DNA of 64,000 bases from a virus, in IMG/VR virus record IMGVR_UViG_3300030329_004520, positions 1 through 64,000 of that record, one strand, 5' to 3'. Below are positions 1 through 7,035 of this stretch, in pieces (within the stretch, counting starts at the first letter, position 1; every line of letters begins with the position of its first letter). The notes beneath the pieces were generated by a model that did no database searches, had not been told where the DNA came from, and was given only the letters and a program-made list of their open reading frames with translations. A program made the translations under genes and the position numbers.

Positions 1-4
1 AAAA

Positions 5-382
5 ATGAAATTAAGTAGAGATATGTTAAAGGGTAGTGTTAGAGTGTTCTATGTTATACTATCAGTACTATTCATAAGGTTATTCGTAGTATATAGTATT
101 CCGTGGTGGGAGATAATAATACCTTCTTTGATATTAATAGGTATAATCAATATGTTACGAGTGTATAGTCTTACTGATGGTATGTTACATCAGATGTTAA
201 GAGAGAAGTTAGGTGACTTAAAGGACTTCGGTAATAAGCTCAATAAGACTTATCTGGAATATGAATATGATATGAAACTAGACGACGCAGACCCAATTAC
301 CGACAAAGTGTTGAATCATACACACAAGAAAAGTAATAAACGGTATAAAGTCAAGAAAAAGAGAACTAGAAGAAAGAACTAG
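5..382 (+). CDS. small membrane protein with basic tail
   Basis: Function not recognised. The 125-residue product has two closely spaced hydrophobic segments (about residues 11-32 and 36-52), a charged middle part, and a lysine/arginine-rich C-terminal tail of about 20 residues. This suggests an inner-membrane protein with a cytoplasmic basic tail. The start lies four bases from the window edge, so its ribosome site and operon cannot be judged and a longer N-terminus cannot be excluded. It is followed by a gene-free region of about 770 bases that begins a new set of transcription units. Confidence 0.6.
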   Translation: MKLSRDMLKGSVRVFYVILSVLFIRLFVVYSIPWWEIIIPSLILIGIINMLRVYSLTDGMLHQMLREKLGDLKDFGNKLNKTYLEYEYDMKLDDADPITDKVLNHTHKKSNKRYKVKKKRTRRKN

Positions 383-496
383 TTAATGATATACTATGGA
401 TAAAGTTATGATGAATATAGTGTTTGTAATGAAGAGAATTATATAGTGTGTATACATATCGAAAAAACAAGTTTTTTCTCAGAAAAAAATGTACAC

Positions 497-563
497 CTGT
501 TACAATTTGTTACAAATAATGTGTAGAAAAACCTTGACTCATATGCGGTTTTATTCGTATATT
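497..563 (+). promoter_or_regulatory. TTGTTAC-box promoter 1
   Basis: Two direct repeats (CTGTTAC 497-503, TTGTTAC 507-513; 10-bp period) precede a -35 TTGACT (534-539), an 18-nt spacer and a -10 TATATT (558-563). The second repeat starts 27 nt before the -35, one helical turn further than the 17 nt seen in the five related promoters. It faces the structured RNA at 656-858 and lies just upstream of promoter 2. Confidence 0.65.
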
Positions 564-592
564 GTAGTGTAAAAATAAAAGATGTACGAGCT

Positions 593-649
593 GTGTTACA
601 ATTTGTTACAAATAAAAGCTTGTTTCATATAGTAAAAGTGTCGTATATT
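593..649 (+). promoter_or_regulatory. TTGTTAC-box promoter 2
   Basis: Repeats GTGTTAC (593-599) and TTGTTAC (603-609) are followed 17 nt later by -35 TTGTTT (620-625), an 18-nt spacer and -10 TATATT (644-649) in the shared context TCGTATATTATA. The predicted start is near 656, exactly where the structured RNA begins. Confidence 0.65.
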
Positions 650-655
650 ATAGTA

Positions 656-858
656 TAAGATTTAGATTTTTGAAATATTTCCTGGCCGGAATAGGGATTC
701 AGTATGAAAGTGACTGAATAATAGCTTCCTAAAAAGGTTATAAGGTGTCCGAGTAAGGCCTGTAGTGGGCGATACGAGAGTCAATCTGACGGAGTATCCT
801 AGGCGTAACTGCCTTCGAAAGGAACTTGGTAGAACAAAAAAGATACTTGGTATTTTTT
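656..858 (+). ncRNA. candidate structured noncoding RNA of about 200 nt
   Basis: This stretch has no credible open frame, is visibly richer in G+C than its surroundings, and is full of short hairpins. They are TTCC/GGAA (679-682/688-691), ATTCAGT/ACTGAAT (697-703/713-719), GCC/GGC (758-760/768-770), GATAC/GTATC (771-775/794-798) enclosing GTCA/TGAC (780-783/787-790) across an asymmetric GAGA/GGA internal loop, and AGGC/GCCT (801-804/811-814). A possible closing pairing is TTCCT 726-730 with AGGAA 820-824. It starts at the predicted start of promoter 2 and ends at a terminator-like stem with six T. I could not match it to tmRNA, RNase P, 6S or group I introns. That it is an independent RNA is an inference. 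Confidence 0.55.
836..858 (+). terminator. weak intrinsic terminator
   Basis: An A-rich arm ending GATAC, a TTG loop and GTATTTTTT (850-858) form a hairpin with one bulged G and end in six T. The stem is A/T-rich, so termination may be partial. Confidence 0.4.
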
Positions 859-868
859 AGCTACTAAT

Positions 869-1056
869 GAGAGTAAACCAAAATCTCTCCCACACCAGAA
901 GAATCCCAAAAAATTAGAAATGAGAGAGGTGCTCATACTTGTAAGTAGTATTTATACTACCTCTACCAGTCCCTCAGCACTCTCTCCTCACATATTAAAA
1001 TAGGTTACAGACGGTGTACACCATGGCCCTTAGTTTTACTCCTTTCTCTGAGGGCC
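869..1056 (+). other. second structured, gene-free segment
   Basis: No gene is visible. The strand can form GAGAG/CTCTC (869-873/885-889); a long stem GAGAGAGGTGCT (922-933) with AGCACTCTCTC (976-986), one G bulged, enclosing GTAGTA/TACTAC (945-950/955-960); and GGCCCT/AGGGCC (1025-1030/1051-1056). AGAGGT inside the long stem can instead pair with ACCTCT (959-964), so two exclusive folds are possible. It lies between the first RNA and the CobS-like gene's promoter. It could be the 3' part of a longer transcript, a separate small RNA, or a replication/packaging signal. Confidence 0.4.
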
Positions 1057-1063
1057 TAAAAAC

Positions 1064-1119
1064 TTGTTACAAATTGTTACAATTCTTTTCTTGTTTCCTA
1101 CCTCAAATGTTCGTATATT
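1064..1119 (+). promoter_or_regulatory. TTGTTAC-box promoter 3 (CobS-like gene)
   Basis: TTGTTAC at 1064-1070 and 1074-1080, -35 TTGTTT at 1091-1096 (17 nt after the second repeat begins), 17-nt spacer, -10 TATATT at 1114-1119 in the context TCGTATATTATA. It leads into the CobS-like gene at 1155. Confidence 0.7.
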
Positions 1120-1154
1120 ATATTGTAAGTTAAATGATAAAAAAGGAGTTATAT

Positions 1155-2345
1155 ATGTCAAAACAAAATTCACCGGAAATCTTAGTTCAAGTCGAGAAAT
1201 CAGGTAATCGTTACAATGCGTATGATACTGATGGAATTAAGAGGACTTCTGAGATTTCTACAACTACTAGGAAACGAGCTTATGAGAATGATTCTTATAT
1301 AGGTAAGTTCCCTACTGCTACTGGTCGTCACTATTGGAGACTAGTTCCTAAATCTGCTGTTGATGTAGATTCTACAAATTCGGCGTCTAACGAAGAAATT
1401 TCGTCAGTTGATATACCTACTGAGCATGCCGAAGTTCTTAATTTTATTCACTCTTCTTACTCACTTAAGCCTAAGGCTTTGATGATGTCAGAACTTAAAT
1501 GGAAATATCTTGTTCGTTCTGCTGTTAGGGGTAAGAATATTATGATGACTGGTCCTGCTGGTTGTGGTAAAACAATGGCTGCCAAGTGTGCTGTTAATGC
1601 GTTGGATAGACCAGACTTTTATTTTAACTTGGGTGCTACTCAAGACCCAAGAGCTACTCTTATTGGTAATACTCACTTCTCTCAAGAAGACGGTACTTAC
1701 TTCTCAGAGTCAGCATTCGTTAAAGCGATTCAAACACCAAACGCTGTGATACTATTAGATGAGTTATCTAGGGCTCACCCAGACGCTTGGAACATCTTAA
1801 TGACGGTATTAGACTATGGTCAGAGATATCTTAGATTAGATGAACAAGATGGTCAGAAAACTATTAATGTGGCTGAGGGTGTAACATTCATAGCAACGGC
1901 TAACATCGGTAATGAGTACACTAGTACTAGAGTGATGGACAAAGCTTTAATGGATAGGTTTACTATTGTAGAGATGGATGTACTATCAGAGGAAGACGAA
2001 AACTCCTTACTTACATATATGTTTCCTAATGTTGATAGTACGGTAATAAGTAATGTAGCTAAGATAGCGACTCTAACGAGAACAGAGTCTAATAGTGAGA
2101 CAGCGAGAATAACTAGTGGGATATCTACTAGAACAACGGTTGAACTATGTGGACTACTATATGACGGGTTCTCTCTAGAAGAGGGTGCTGAAGTTACTAT
2201 CTATCCTCAATTCGATTCTACGGGAGGTGTAGATTCTGAAAGAACCTTTGTTAAACAGATTGTTCAAAAATTCTGTGACGATGGTTCATCTGATGAGTTG
2301 TTCAACGAGGACGAGATGGCTGAGGCGGAAGAGGATAGTTACTAA
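1155..2345 (+). CDS. cobS-like: CobS/MoxR-like AAA+ ATPase
   Basis: AAA+ ATPase of the MoxR/CobS group, common in T4-like marine phages. Walker A GPAGCGKT is near residue 133, Walker B VILLDELSR near 198, and a sensor/arginine-finger region TANIG...MDKALMDRF follows. In CobNST the CobS ATPase works with CobT to drive metal insertion, and MoxR proteins act with VWA proteins as chaperones. The phage target is unknown. The start at 1155 is chosen over an in-frame ATG at 1134 because AAAAAGGAG sits just upstream of it. The N-terminal 100 residues are phage-specific and the tail is acidic. The likely partner is the metallopeptidase/VWA protein at 12052, whose gene has the same type of promoter. 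Confidence 0.85.
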   Translation: MSKQNSPEILVQVEKSGNRYNAYDTDGIKRTSEISTTTRKRAYENDSYIGKFPTATGRHYWRLVPKSAVDVDSTNSASNEEISSVDIPTEHAEVLNFIHSSYSLKPKALMMSELKWKYLVRSAVRGKNIMMTGPAGCGKTMAAKCAVNALDRPDFYFNLGATQDPRATLIGNTHFSQEDGTYFSESAFVKAIQTPNAVILLDELSRAHPDAWNILMTVLDYGQRYLRLDEQDGQKTINVAEGVTFIATANIGNEYTSTRVMDKALMDRFTIVEMDVLSEEDENSLLTYMFPNVDSTVISNVAKIATLTRTESNSETARITSGISTRTTVELCGLLYDGFSLEEGAEVTIYPQFDSTGGVDSERTFVKQIVQKFCDDGSSDELFNEDEMAEAEEDSY

Positions 2346-2353
2346 AAAGTGTA

Positions 2354-2373
2354 AGAGGGGCTTCGGCCCCTCT
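2354..2373 (+). terminator. strong UUCG hairpin after the CobS-like gene
   Basis: AGAGGGGC (2354-2361), a TTCG loop and GCCCCTCT (2366-2373) form a perfect 8-bp GC-rich stem nine bases after the stop codon. No T-run follows directly, so it may be a 3'-stabilising stem. The 113 bases after it hold ACGGA/TCCGT and CCTC/GAGG pairings followed by TTTTTTT near 2450, a second possible stop, and no gene. Confidence 0.5.
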
Positions 2374-2486
2374 GCAACTTGAAAAGGTTAATCGCATAAG
2401 GCACGGACACTAGCTTCCGTCCTCTGAGTGATAAACATTTCGAGGCAAATTTTTTTACTATATAAATTAATAAACACTAATAGAAT

Positions 2487-2771
2487 ATGAATTATACTGA
2501 TAATACTAAAGGTTTTAGACGAAGAAATGTCCTAGTCAAGTTAGAACACCTATTACAAGATATCCTCTATAAAATAGAGTATATTGAAGATGTAATACAA
2601 TATGAGAAAAGTTACATGCCTGATGAGGAATACTTTGAATGGACTCTTGATTTGGAAGAATGGCAAAACTACTATTCACGAGTAAGGACTATGTATTGTC
2701 TTATGTCTCGTGGTAGTCGTCTTAGTAGAGTTGATTTAAAAGATTGTAATGATATAAGGAAGATGTTATAA
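2487..2771 (+). CDS. hypothetical protein (94 aa)
   Basis: Function not recognised. Soluble, acidic, probably alpha-helical product with many aromatic residues (repeated EY/EW/YY) and a basic N-terminus. No metal-binding or membrane motif is visible. No convincing Shine-Dalgarno precedes the ATG, so the start is uncertain. The gene stands alone between the hairpin after the CobS-like gene and promoter 4, and codon use matches its neighbours. Confidence 0.55.
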   Translation: MNYTDNTKGFRRRNVLVKLEHLLQDILYKIEYIEDVIQYEKSYMPDEEYFEWTLDLEEWQNYYSRVRTMYCLMSRGSRLSRVDLKDCNDIRKML

Positions 2772-2773
2772 TG

Positions 2774-2829
2774 TTGTTACATATTGTTACAATTTACTTA
2801 TTGACTAGTTCCTATATATGTCGTATATT
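2774..2829 (+). promoter_or_regulatory. TTGTTAC-box promoter 4 (small-gene operon)
   Basis: TTGTTAC at 2774-2780 and 2784-2790, -35 TTGACT at 2801-2806 (17 nt after the second repeat begins), 17-nt spacer, -10 TATATT at 2824-2829 in TCGTATATTATA. It leads into the operon of small overlapping genes from 2865. Confidence 0.75.
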
Positions 2830-2864
2830 ATAATAGTAATTTTAATTAATAAAGGAGTTTATTT

Positions 2865-2975
2865 ATGTTAGGTTCAATTTTAGTTTTATTTATGTTATGT
2901 TTTGTTGTGAGTTTCAGTATAGGTACTATACTAGCTCATTTGACTTGGAGTCCACCAATAACGGAGGTTAAATAA
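2865..2975 (+). CDS. 36-aa single-span membrane peptide
   Basis: Encodes a 36-residue peptide with a long hydrophobic stretch (about residues 4-25, MLGSILVLFMLCFVV...) and a short polar end. AAAGGAG lies 9 bases before the ATG, and it is the first gene after promoter 4. The stop is followed one base later by the next start. Function unknown; such peptides in phage early regions often act on host membrane proteins, which is only an inference here. Confidence 0.6.
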   Translation: MLGSILVLFMLCFVVSFSIGTILAHLTWSPPITEVK

Positions 2976-2976
2976 T

Positions 2977-3135
2977 ATGTTACACGCTGTATGTATAACT
3001 ATCTTCTTAACTATCGTATTCGGTGTTCCGTTTTTCGTTTCTTTCTTCTTAGGAGTCTGTGTGTATATCAATCAACAGAACAAGAAGAATTGTAAGAGAT
3101 ATTGTAATCATTTAAATAATTGTCACAAATATTAA
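2977..3135 (+). CDS. 52-aa membrane peptide with Cys-rich tail
   Basis: The 52-residue product has one hydrophobic segment (about residues 5-30) followed by a basic, cysteine-containing tail (C39, C43, C49 with H45 and H50) that could bind a metal. It starts one base after the previous stop, with GGAGG of the previous gene's end serving as ribosome site. Function unknown. Confidence 0.6.
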   Translation: MLHAVCITIFLTIVFGVPFFVSFFLGVCVYINQQNKKNCKRYCNHLNNCHKY

Positions 3136-3147
3136 AGGAGTTTTTTT

Positions 3148-3537
3148 ATGGGATATTATAATAGTAATCAAGGAATAGATTTTTCACGACTAGATATTAA
3201 CAAGACTCGTCAGAGTTTACAGAATGGTGGTAGTATAGTATATAAAGATTCATACTACAATCCAGGTAAGAAGGTTTATGTTAAATCTAAGTCACGACAG
3301 GTTGTCACATCTGAAATGCGTTCTGTTATTGTAGAATGTATTAAGGATAAAGTTGATAACTTTGATATAGTACTATCACGACTAGAATCATCAGGACTTG
3401 ATTCAGTTAAAGAATCTTATTGGGATATGGCTCTTCGAGCCTTTAGTTATCTTGATATTAATTCAGAGAGTGATGTAGATAATTGGATTAAGAGTCCTAA
3501 AGATATAAAGTCATATATGACAAAGGAGTGTGTGTAA
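3148..3537 (+). CDS. hypothetical protein (129 aa)
   Basis: Function not recognised. Soluble, basic N-terminal half with a repeated Y/S/K-rich stretch, then a helical C-terminal half. AAAGGAG lies 8 bases upstream of the ATG. It ends in a TAATG overlap with the next gene, so it belongs to the operon of promoter 4. Confidence 0.65.
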   Translation: MGYYNSNQGIDFSRLDINKTRQSLQNGGSIVYKDSYYNPGKKVYVKSKSRQVVTSEMRSVIVECIKDKVDNFDIVLSRLESSGLDSVKESYWDMALRAFSYLDINSESDVDNWIKSPKDIKSYMTKECV

Positions 3538-3758
3538 TGATAGAGAAAGCTAATGAATTTTTACAAGACAACGACATTATGGTTCGTATAGGTTCTATCT
3601 GGTATTGTCTAGATGAAATTGGACCTATTGGACATAATGAGTTTCCAATAATAGTTTCAGATGACGATGGTGGTGAACATCAATTTGATATGGCAGACAT
3701 AGATGAGTTTGACCCATCATTTGAATTAATGGATTTAAATCATATGGGGGTAGCGTAA
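3537..3758 (+). CDS. hypothetical acidic protein (73 aa)
   Basis: Small acidic protein with no recognised domain; the alternation of hydrophobic and acidic residues suggests a compact beta-rich fold. The start at 3537 (TAATG overlap, AAGGAG about 10 bases upstream) is preferred to an in-frame ATG at 3528, which lies too close to that ribosome site. It overlaps the next gene by one base. Confidence 0.6.
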   Translation: MIEKANEFLQDNDIMVRIGSIWYCLDEIGPIGHNEFPIIVSDDDGGEHQFDMADIDEFDPSFELMDLNHMGVA

Positions 3759-3898
3759 TGTTAGAGACAATTATAGTATGGGGTTTTATTATAGGTTTTA
3801 TTATGTTAGCTGCTTATGTTGTAGCTGATGATAGTTATGATAGTAAGGCTCATCGAGATTTACAAGAAACAATTTTAAATAGAAATGAGGATATATAA
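3758..3898 (+). CDS. 46-aa single-span membrane peptide
   Basis: N-terminal hydrophobic segment (about residues 4-23) followed by a charged tail. The TAATG overlap with both neighbours indicates translational coupling. Function unknown; third membrane peptide of this operon. Confidence 0.6.
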   Translation: MLETIIVWGFIIGFIMLAAYVVADDSYDSKAHRDLQETILNRNEDI

Positions 3899-4008
3899 TG
3901 GTAGATGCAATTGTATGGTTCGGATGGACTGCGATAATATTTATAGGATTACTTGTACTAGTTAGTATGGTAGGATTACCAAAAAAAGGAGAACAAGATA
4001 ATGATTAA
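3898..4008 (+). CDS. 36-aa single-span membrane peptide
   Basis: MVDAIVWFGWTAIIFIGLL... is one hydrophobic span (about residues 4-27) with a short KKGEQ tail. It starts in a TAATG overlap and ends 8 bases inside the next gene. The AAAAGGAG encoding its C-terminus is the ribosome site of the next gene. Function unknown. Confidence 0.6.
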   Translation: MVDAIVWFGWTAIIFIGLLVLVSMVGLPKKGEQDND

Positions 4009-4378
4009 TGGAATTAAACCAGTAATAGGAAATACAACAAAGACTCAAAAGACAACTACGAAAAATGGTTTGTCATTTGATGAAGCGATGGATACATTAC
4101 TTGTTAAGATACAAGAGAATTATGATAAGTGGGGTGGTCTGGATAAGACATTAGATTTATCACTTAAAGTGGGTAGGAAATTTATTAAGGTTGTAGAAGG
4201 TGGTAGAGTATGGGGATTCGTTGCTAAAGTTGACGGAACTCATTGTGGATTACCAATGTTAAAAGGTGATATATTAAAAGCAGCTAGTTGGAGAGCACCT
4301 GCTAAACATTCAAGAGGTAGTATCTTTGATTCAGAGATGCACGAGAGTTTTAGTTGGACAGGTCCAAATTATTTATAA
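4001..4378 (+). CDS. conserved phage hypothetical protein (125 aa)
   Basis: Soluble protein of a type I associate with marine T4-like phages: the C-terminal half reads GRVWGFVAKVDGT, then GDILKAASWRAPAKH and a GSIFD...GPNYL end. The Trp/Gly-rich pattern suggests a conserved fold, but the role is unknown. AAAAGGAG lies 9 bases upstream. Ten bases separate it from the next gene. Confidence 0.65.
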   Translation: MINGIKPVIGNTTKTQKTTTKNGLSFDEAMDTLLVKIQENYDKWGGLDKTLDLSLKVGRKFIKVVEGGRVWGFVAKVDGTHCGLPMLKGDILKAASWRAPAKHSRGSIFDSEMHESFSWTGPNYL

Positions 4379-4387
4379 GGAGTAAGT

Positions 4388-4882
4388 ATGGCTACAAAAG
4401 ATTCAAACATAAAAGGTGATATTAGATTTTTAAATTTCTTATGGCCGTTTACAAAATGGTCTAATGAGAACAAGATAAACAAATCTGTATACGATGAATT
4501 AATATCAGCTGGTGAGATACAGATTGAAACATTATATGAGAACACTCTAGCTTATCAGAGTAATGGTAAGTTTATTAAAGAGAGTGGTGATGGTCGAGAC
4601 TTTAGTGATGGGTCAGATGCTAAAAAGTCTACCGTTCGATGGAGGAATAAAAGAAATCATTATGATGCACCTGTTACAGGTATATTAAATAAGATAGGTG
4701 ATTTGAGAGTATTGGTATATGAATGGAATTTAGATAAGTTCTATTTCTTTAAGATACCTCATTCTATATATACTGGTATGAAATATATAGAGATACCTTT
4801 TGATAAAGAAACTTATGAACCGAAAAGAAAAAATAAATGGTGGGGATATGAAGTCCCATCGTTTGAGGAGTTATGTAAATGA
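4388..4882 (+). CDS. phage protein with DGSDAK motif, possibly nuclease-like
   Basis: The 164-residue protein carries FSDGSDAKKSTVRW near residues 72-85, then ILNKIGDLRVLVYEW and FYFFKIP strands, and ends WWGYEVPSFEELCK. An acidic patch followed by a lysine on a strand, then further beta strands, resembles PD-(D/E)XK-type nucleases, but this is a weak, unverified similarity. AAGGAGTAAGT precedes the start. The stop overlaps the next start (ATGA). Confidence 0.5.
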   Translation: MATKDSNIKGDIRFLNFLWPFTKWSNENKINKSVYDELISAGEIQIETLYENTLAYQSNGKFIKESGDGRDFSDGSDAKKSTVRWRNKRNHYDAPVTGILNKIGDLRVLVYEWNLDKFYFFKIPHSIYTGMKYIEIPFDKETYEPKRKNKWWGYEVPSFEELCK

Positions 4883-5130
4883 AAAGTAGTAAAAGAGAAT
4901 GGAATTATGATTCACCATTAGGTAAATTAATTATGAAATTAAAAAAGTTAGCAACAGCTATTGAAGTTAAGAAAGGTCCTAGTATGGATATTGATGATGT
5001 TCAATATAGATGGGTTGATGATAGAATACAGATGATGGAGAAACGAAAGAATGGTGTTAAGGGTGGTAGAATGTTAACAAGAGCTGAAATGTCTCAAGCT
5101 AACGAACTATGGACTATGTATGGAAAATAA
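4879..5130 (+). CDS. hypothetical basic protein (83 aa)
   Basis: Small, lysine-rich, probably helical protein with an RMLTRAEMSQANELW segment. GAGGAG lies upstream inside the previous gene. The start overlaps the previous stop by 4 bases and the stop lies inside the ATP-grasp gene. Function unknown. Confidence 0.6.
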   Translation: MKSSKREWNYDSPLGKLIMKLKKLATAIEVKKGPSMDIDDVQYRWVDDRIQMMEKRKNGVKGGRMLTRAEMSQANELWTMYGK

Positions 5131-6019
5131 AGGTTGGATATTAGTAAAGGATAAGTTTTGGGATTCTTATGAAACTGAAAGATTAGTTGAAGAGTTCCAT
5201 AAACAGAATATTAATGTTCAATTAGTAGACCCAAACACTATTGATATATTTGTAAACAAAGAAAATAAAAAGTCAATACTTGTTAATGGTATTTCAAGTG
5301 AAGCTCCTAAGTTTGTCTTCCCAAGAACTGGTAGTGGAACAACTTATTACATCAAGGCTGTGATTAGACACTTCGAAAGAATGGGAGTACCTGTTATAAA
5401 TGGTAGTGATGCTATTGATAGTGTAAAGGATAAGTTATATTCACATCAGATATTAGCAGAATCAAATTTAGATATACCAAAAACAATGTTATTAAAACAT
5501 CCTATTGATGTTGAGTTTGTTCAAAAGAATTTAGGATTCCCTGTCATTGTAAAAACTATAAGTGGTAGTTATGGTAAAGGTGTCTTCTTAGCAGAAACAA
5601 AAAAACAATTGAAACAATTATTGACTATGGCTGAGTTAACAAAAAAATCTTATAACATTATCATACAGGAGTTTATTAAGGACACTTGGGGTAAGGACTT
5701 ACGAGTATTAGTGGTAAATAATAAAGTAGTTGGTTGTATGATGAGACAAGCTACTGATGATGACTTTAGAGCGAACATCACACGAGGTGGTGAAGGTATA
5801 CCTTATGAGGTTAATGAACAGATTGAATGGTTATCAACAGAAGCTTCTAAAGCACTTAGTTTAGATATATCAGGTGTTGACTTATTATTTGATAATGGTG
5901 GTTACAAGATATGTGAAGTTAATTCCAATCCTGGTTTTGAAGGTATGGAAAACTTTACAAAGAAAAATATAGCAGAAGAGATTGTATCATTTATAAAATT
6001 AAAGGTAGGTATAGAATGA
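5120..6019 (+). CDS. RimK-like ATP-grasp ligase
   Basis: ATP-grasp enzyme of the RimK/glutamate-ligase group. A central nucleotide-binding segment (FPVIVKTISGSYGKGVFLAE, about residues 136-155) is followed by IIQEFIKD, DLRVLVVNNKVVG, and the metal/ATP site SGVDLLF...CEVNSNPGF. RimK-type enzymes attach amino acids, often glutamate, to a protein or peptide carboxylate using ATP. The substrate here is unknown. Length (299 aa) is normal for the family. It begins inside the previous gene and ends in an ATGA overlap with the next. Confidence 0.85.
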   Translation: MENKGWILVKDKFWDSYETERLVEEFHKQNINVQLVDPNTIDIFVNKENKKSILVNGISSEAPKFVFPRTGSGTTYYIKAVIRHFERMGVPVINGSDAIDSVKDKLYSHQILAESNLDIPKTMLLKHPIDVEFVQKNLGFPVIVKTISGSYGKGVFLAETKKQLKQLLTMAELTKKSYNIIIQEFIKDTWGKDLRVLVVNNKVVGCMMRQATDDDFRANITRGGEGIPYEVNEQIEWLSTEASKALSLDISGVDLLFDNGGYKICEVNSNPGFEGMENFTKKNIAEEIVSFIKLKVGIE

Positions 6020-6156
6020 AAAAAGGTGAAATATTATTTAAAAGAAAAAGTAATATAAGTTGTAAAGCAGTTCCATTTAAAACAATAATTTGGAACTATT
6101 TATGTTGGGTACTTGCAGGTAAACCAGATGAATGGAAAACAAAATGCCGAGGATAG
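6016..6156 (+). CDS. 46-aa basic peptide
   Basis: Starts in an ATGA overlap with the ATP-grasp gene and ends 25 bases inside the Smr-like gene, in another frame. It is Lys-rich with two or three Cys (C16, C30, C44) and a short hydrophobic middle. The overlap on both sides supports it as a coupled reading frame; function unknown. Confidence 0.45.
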   Translation: MKKGEILFKRKSNISCKAVPFKTIIWNYLCWVLAGKPDEWKTKCRG

Positions 6157-6353
6157 AAGAATTAGATTTACACGGAATCAAACACGAAGATGTAGATAGA
6201 CTAGTAGAAAATTTTGTGTTATTAAAATCTTTACCAATAAGAATAATAACAGGTAATTCAAATAAGATGAGGGAGTTAGTTATAGAAGTATTAAATAGAC
6301 ACGATATTGAATATGAACAATTCGTATCAAGTCATATAACTATATTAAAATAA
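6132..6353 (+). CDS. Smr-like domain protein
   Basis: Small Smr (MutS2 C-terminal)-like domain: IEELDLHGIKHEDVDRLVENF carries the LDLHG signature and a later strand reads IRIITGNSNKMRELV, where Smr proteins usually have TGxG/HGxG. The domain is complete for a stand-alone Smr (73 aa). Smr domains bind or cleave branched or structured nucleic acid. An alternative start at 6144 (MPRIEELD) is equally plausible because no clear ribosome site favours either. It ends in a TAATG overlap with the next gene. Confidence 0.7.
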   Translation: MENKMPRIEELDLHGIKHEDVDRLVENFVLLKSLPIRIITGNSNKMRELVIEVLNRHDIEYEQFVSSHITILK

Positions 6354-6628
6354 TGTGGCCATTTAAAAATAAAATAAAAGAAGAGACTAAACGAGGATTA
6401 TATGGTAACAGATACAATTCAAGTAAGAATGTATCTGGATGGGATGGACTTGGATTGATAGAACAATTATGTTTGATAGTATTACCTTGTCTGTTAGTAT
6501 TTATATTTTATATAATGTTAGAGATGACTGGATTAATTTGGTGGGTAAGATTGATGATAGCTATCGGTAGTGTAGCTATCTTGATGAGTATAATAACACT
6601 ATTAGTTAATTATTTAGTGGAGAAATAA
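6353..6628 (+). CDS. membrane protein with two spans (91 aa)
   Basis: A charged N-terminal 30 residues is followed by two hydrophobic helices (about residues 35-57 and 62-86). The TAATG overlap with the Smr-like gene suggests coupling. Function not recognised; a holin-like role is conceivable from the size and two spans, but there is no positional support. Confidence 0.6.
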   Translation: MWPFKNKIKEETKRGLYGNRYNSSKNVSGWDGLGLIEQLCLIVLPCLLVFIFYIMLEMTGLIWWVRLMIAIGSVAILMSIITLLVNYLVEK

Positions 6629-6847
6629 ATGGCTAAGATTTTAGACATAAATACTGGTAAAGAAAAAGAAACAGAATACTTTAATTGCTCGTTGTGTAAT
6701 TGTAAATTCTCAGAAGAAGAAGGTGGTTTAATAAAAGGATTAATAGGAATAATGTTAGTATTTTTTTGTCCTACTTGTTTCTCAGGATTATTAGATATGG
6801 CTGATTACTTTAGAGGAAGAAATGATGATGAAGAAGAAGAAGAGTAA
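6629..6847 (+). CDS. zinc-ribbon-like protein with acidic tail (72 aa)
   Basis: Two CxxC pairs (FNCSLCNC near residues 19-25 and FFCPTCF near 46-52) could form a zinc ribbon around a hydrophobic stretch; the tail is DDEEEEE. It begins directly after the previous stop, with GGAG inside that gene as ribosome site. Function unknown. Confidence 0.6.
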   Translation: MAKILDINTGKEKETEYFNCSLCNCKFSEEEGGLIKGLIGIMLVFFCPTCFSGLLDMADYFRGRNDDEEEEE

Positions 6848-7028
6848 AAAGAGAAATATGAAATCAGAGATGAAGACTCCTCAACAACACGACCCCCTTA
6901 AAGTCGTTAAAGCGTTTAGCCGTGAATTGACGAAGCTGATGAACACAAGTACCAAAGCCCACAAAGACAAAAAGAAATACTCACGAAAAGAAAAACACAA
7001 AAAAAATTTTTCTTCTGATTTAGATTAA
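6822..7028 (+). CDS. lysine-rich small protein (68 aa)
   Basis: Very basic protein (MMMKKKKSKKR..., later KAHKDKKKYSRKEKHKK) that could bind nucleic acid. AGAGGAAGAA lies just upstream of the ATG. It starts inside the acidic tail codons of the previous gene in another frame, so part of the composition comes from the shared GAT/GAA repeat. An internal ATG at 6858 is an alternative start. Confidence 0.45.
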   Translation: MMMKKKKSKKRNMKSEMKTPQQHDPLKVVKAFSRELTKLMNTSTKAHKDKKKYSRKEKHKKNFSSDLD

Positions 7029-7035
7029 AAAAAGC

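Noticed and set aside
656-858. Structured RNA as tmRNA, RNase P, 6S RNA or group I intron
   Set aside because: No tRNA-like domain or resume frame, no RNase P core signature, no long open-bubble duplex, and no recognisable intron core or interrupted flanking gene.
920-1003. 27-codon frame starting MREVLIL in the structured segment
   Set aside because: No ribosome site, no conservation evidence, and the sequence is better explained by the long stem.
6800-6870. Programmed frameshift joining the 72- and 68-residue genes
   Set aside because: The overlap is a GAT/GAA repeat without a classical slippery heptamer or following stem, and AGAGGAAG gives the second gene its own ribosome site.
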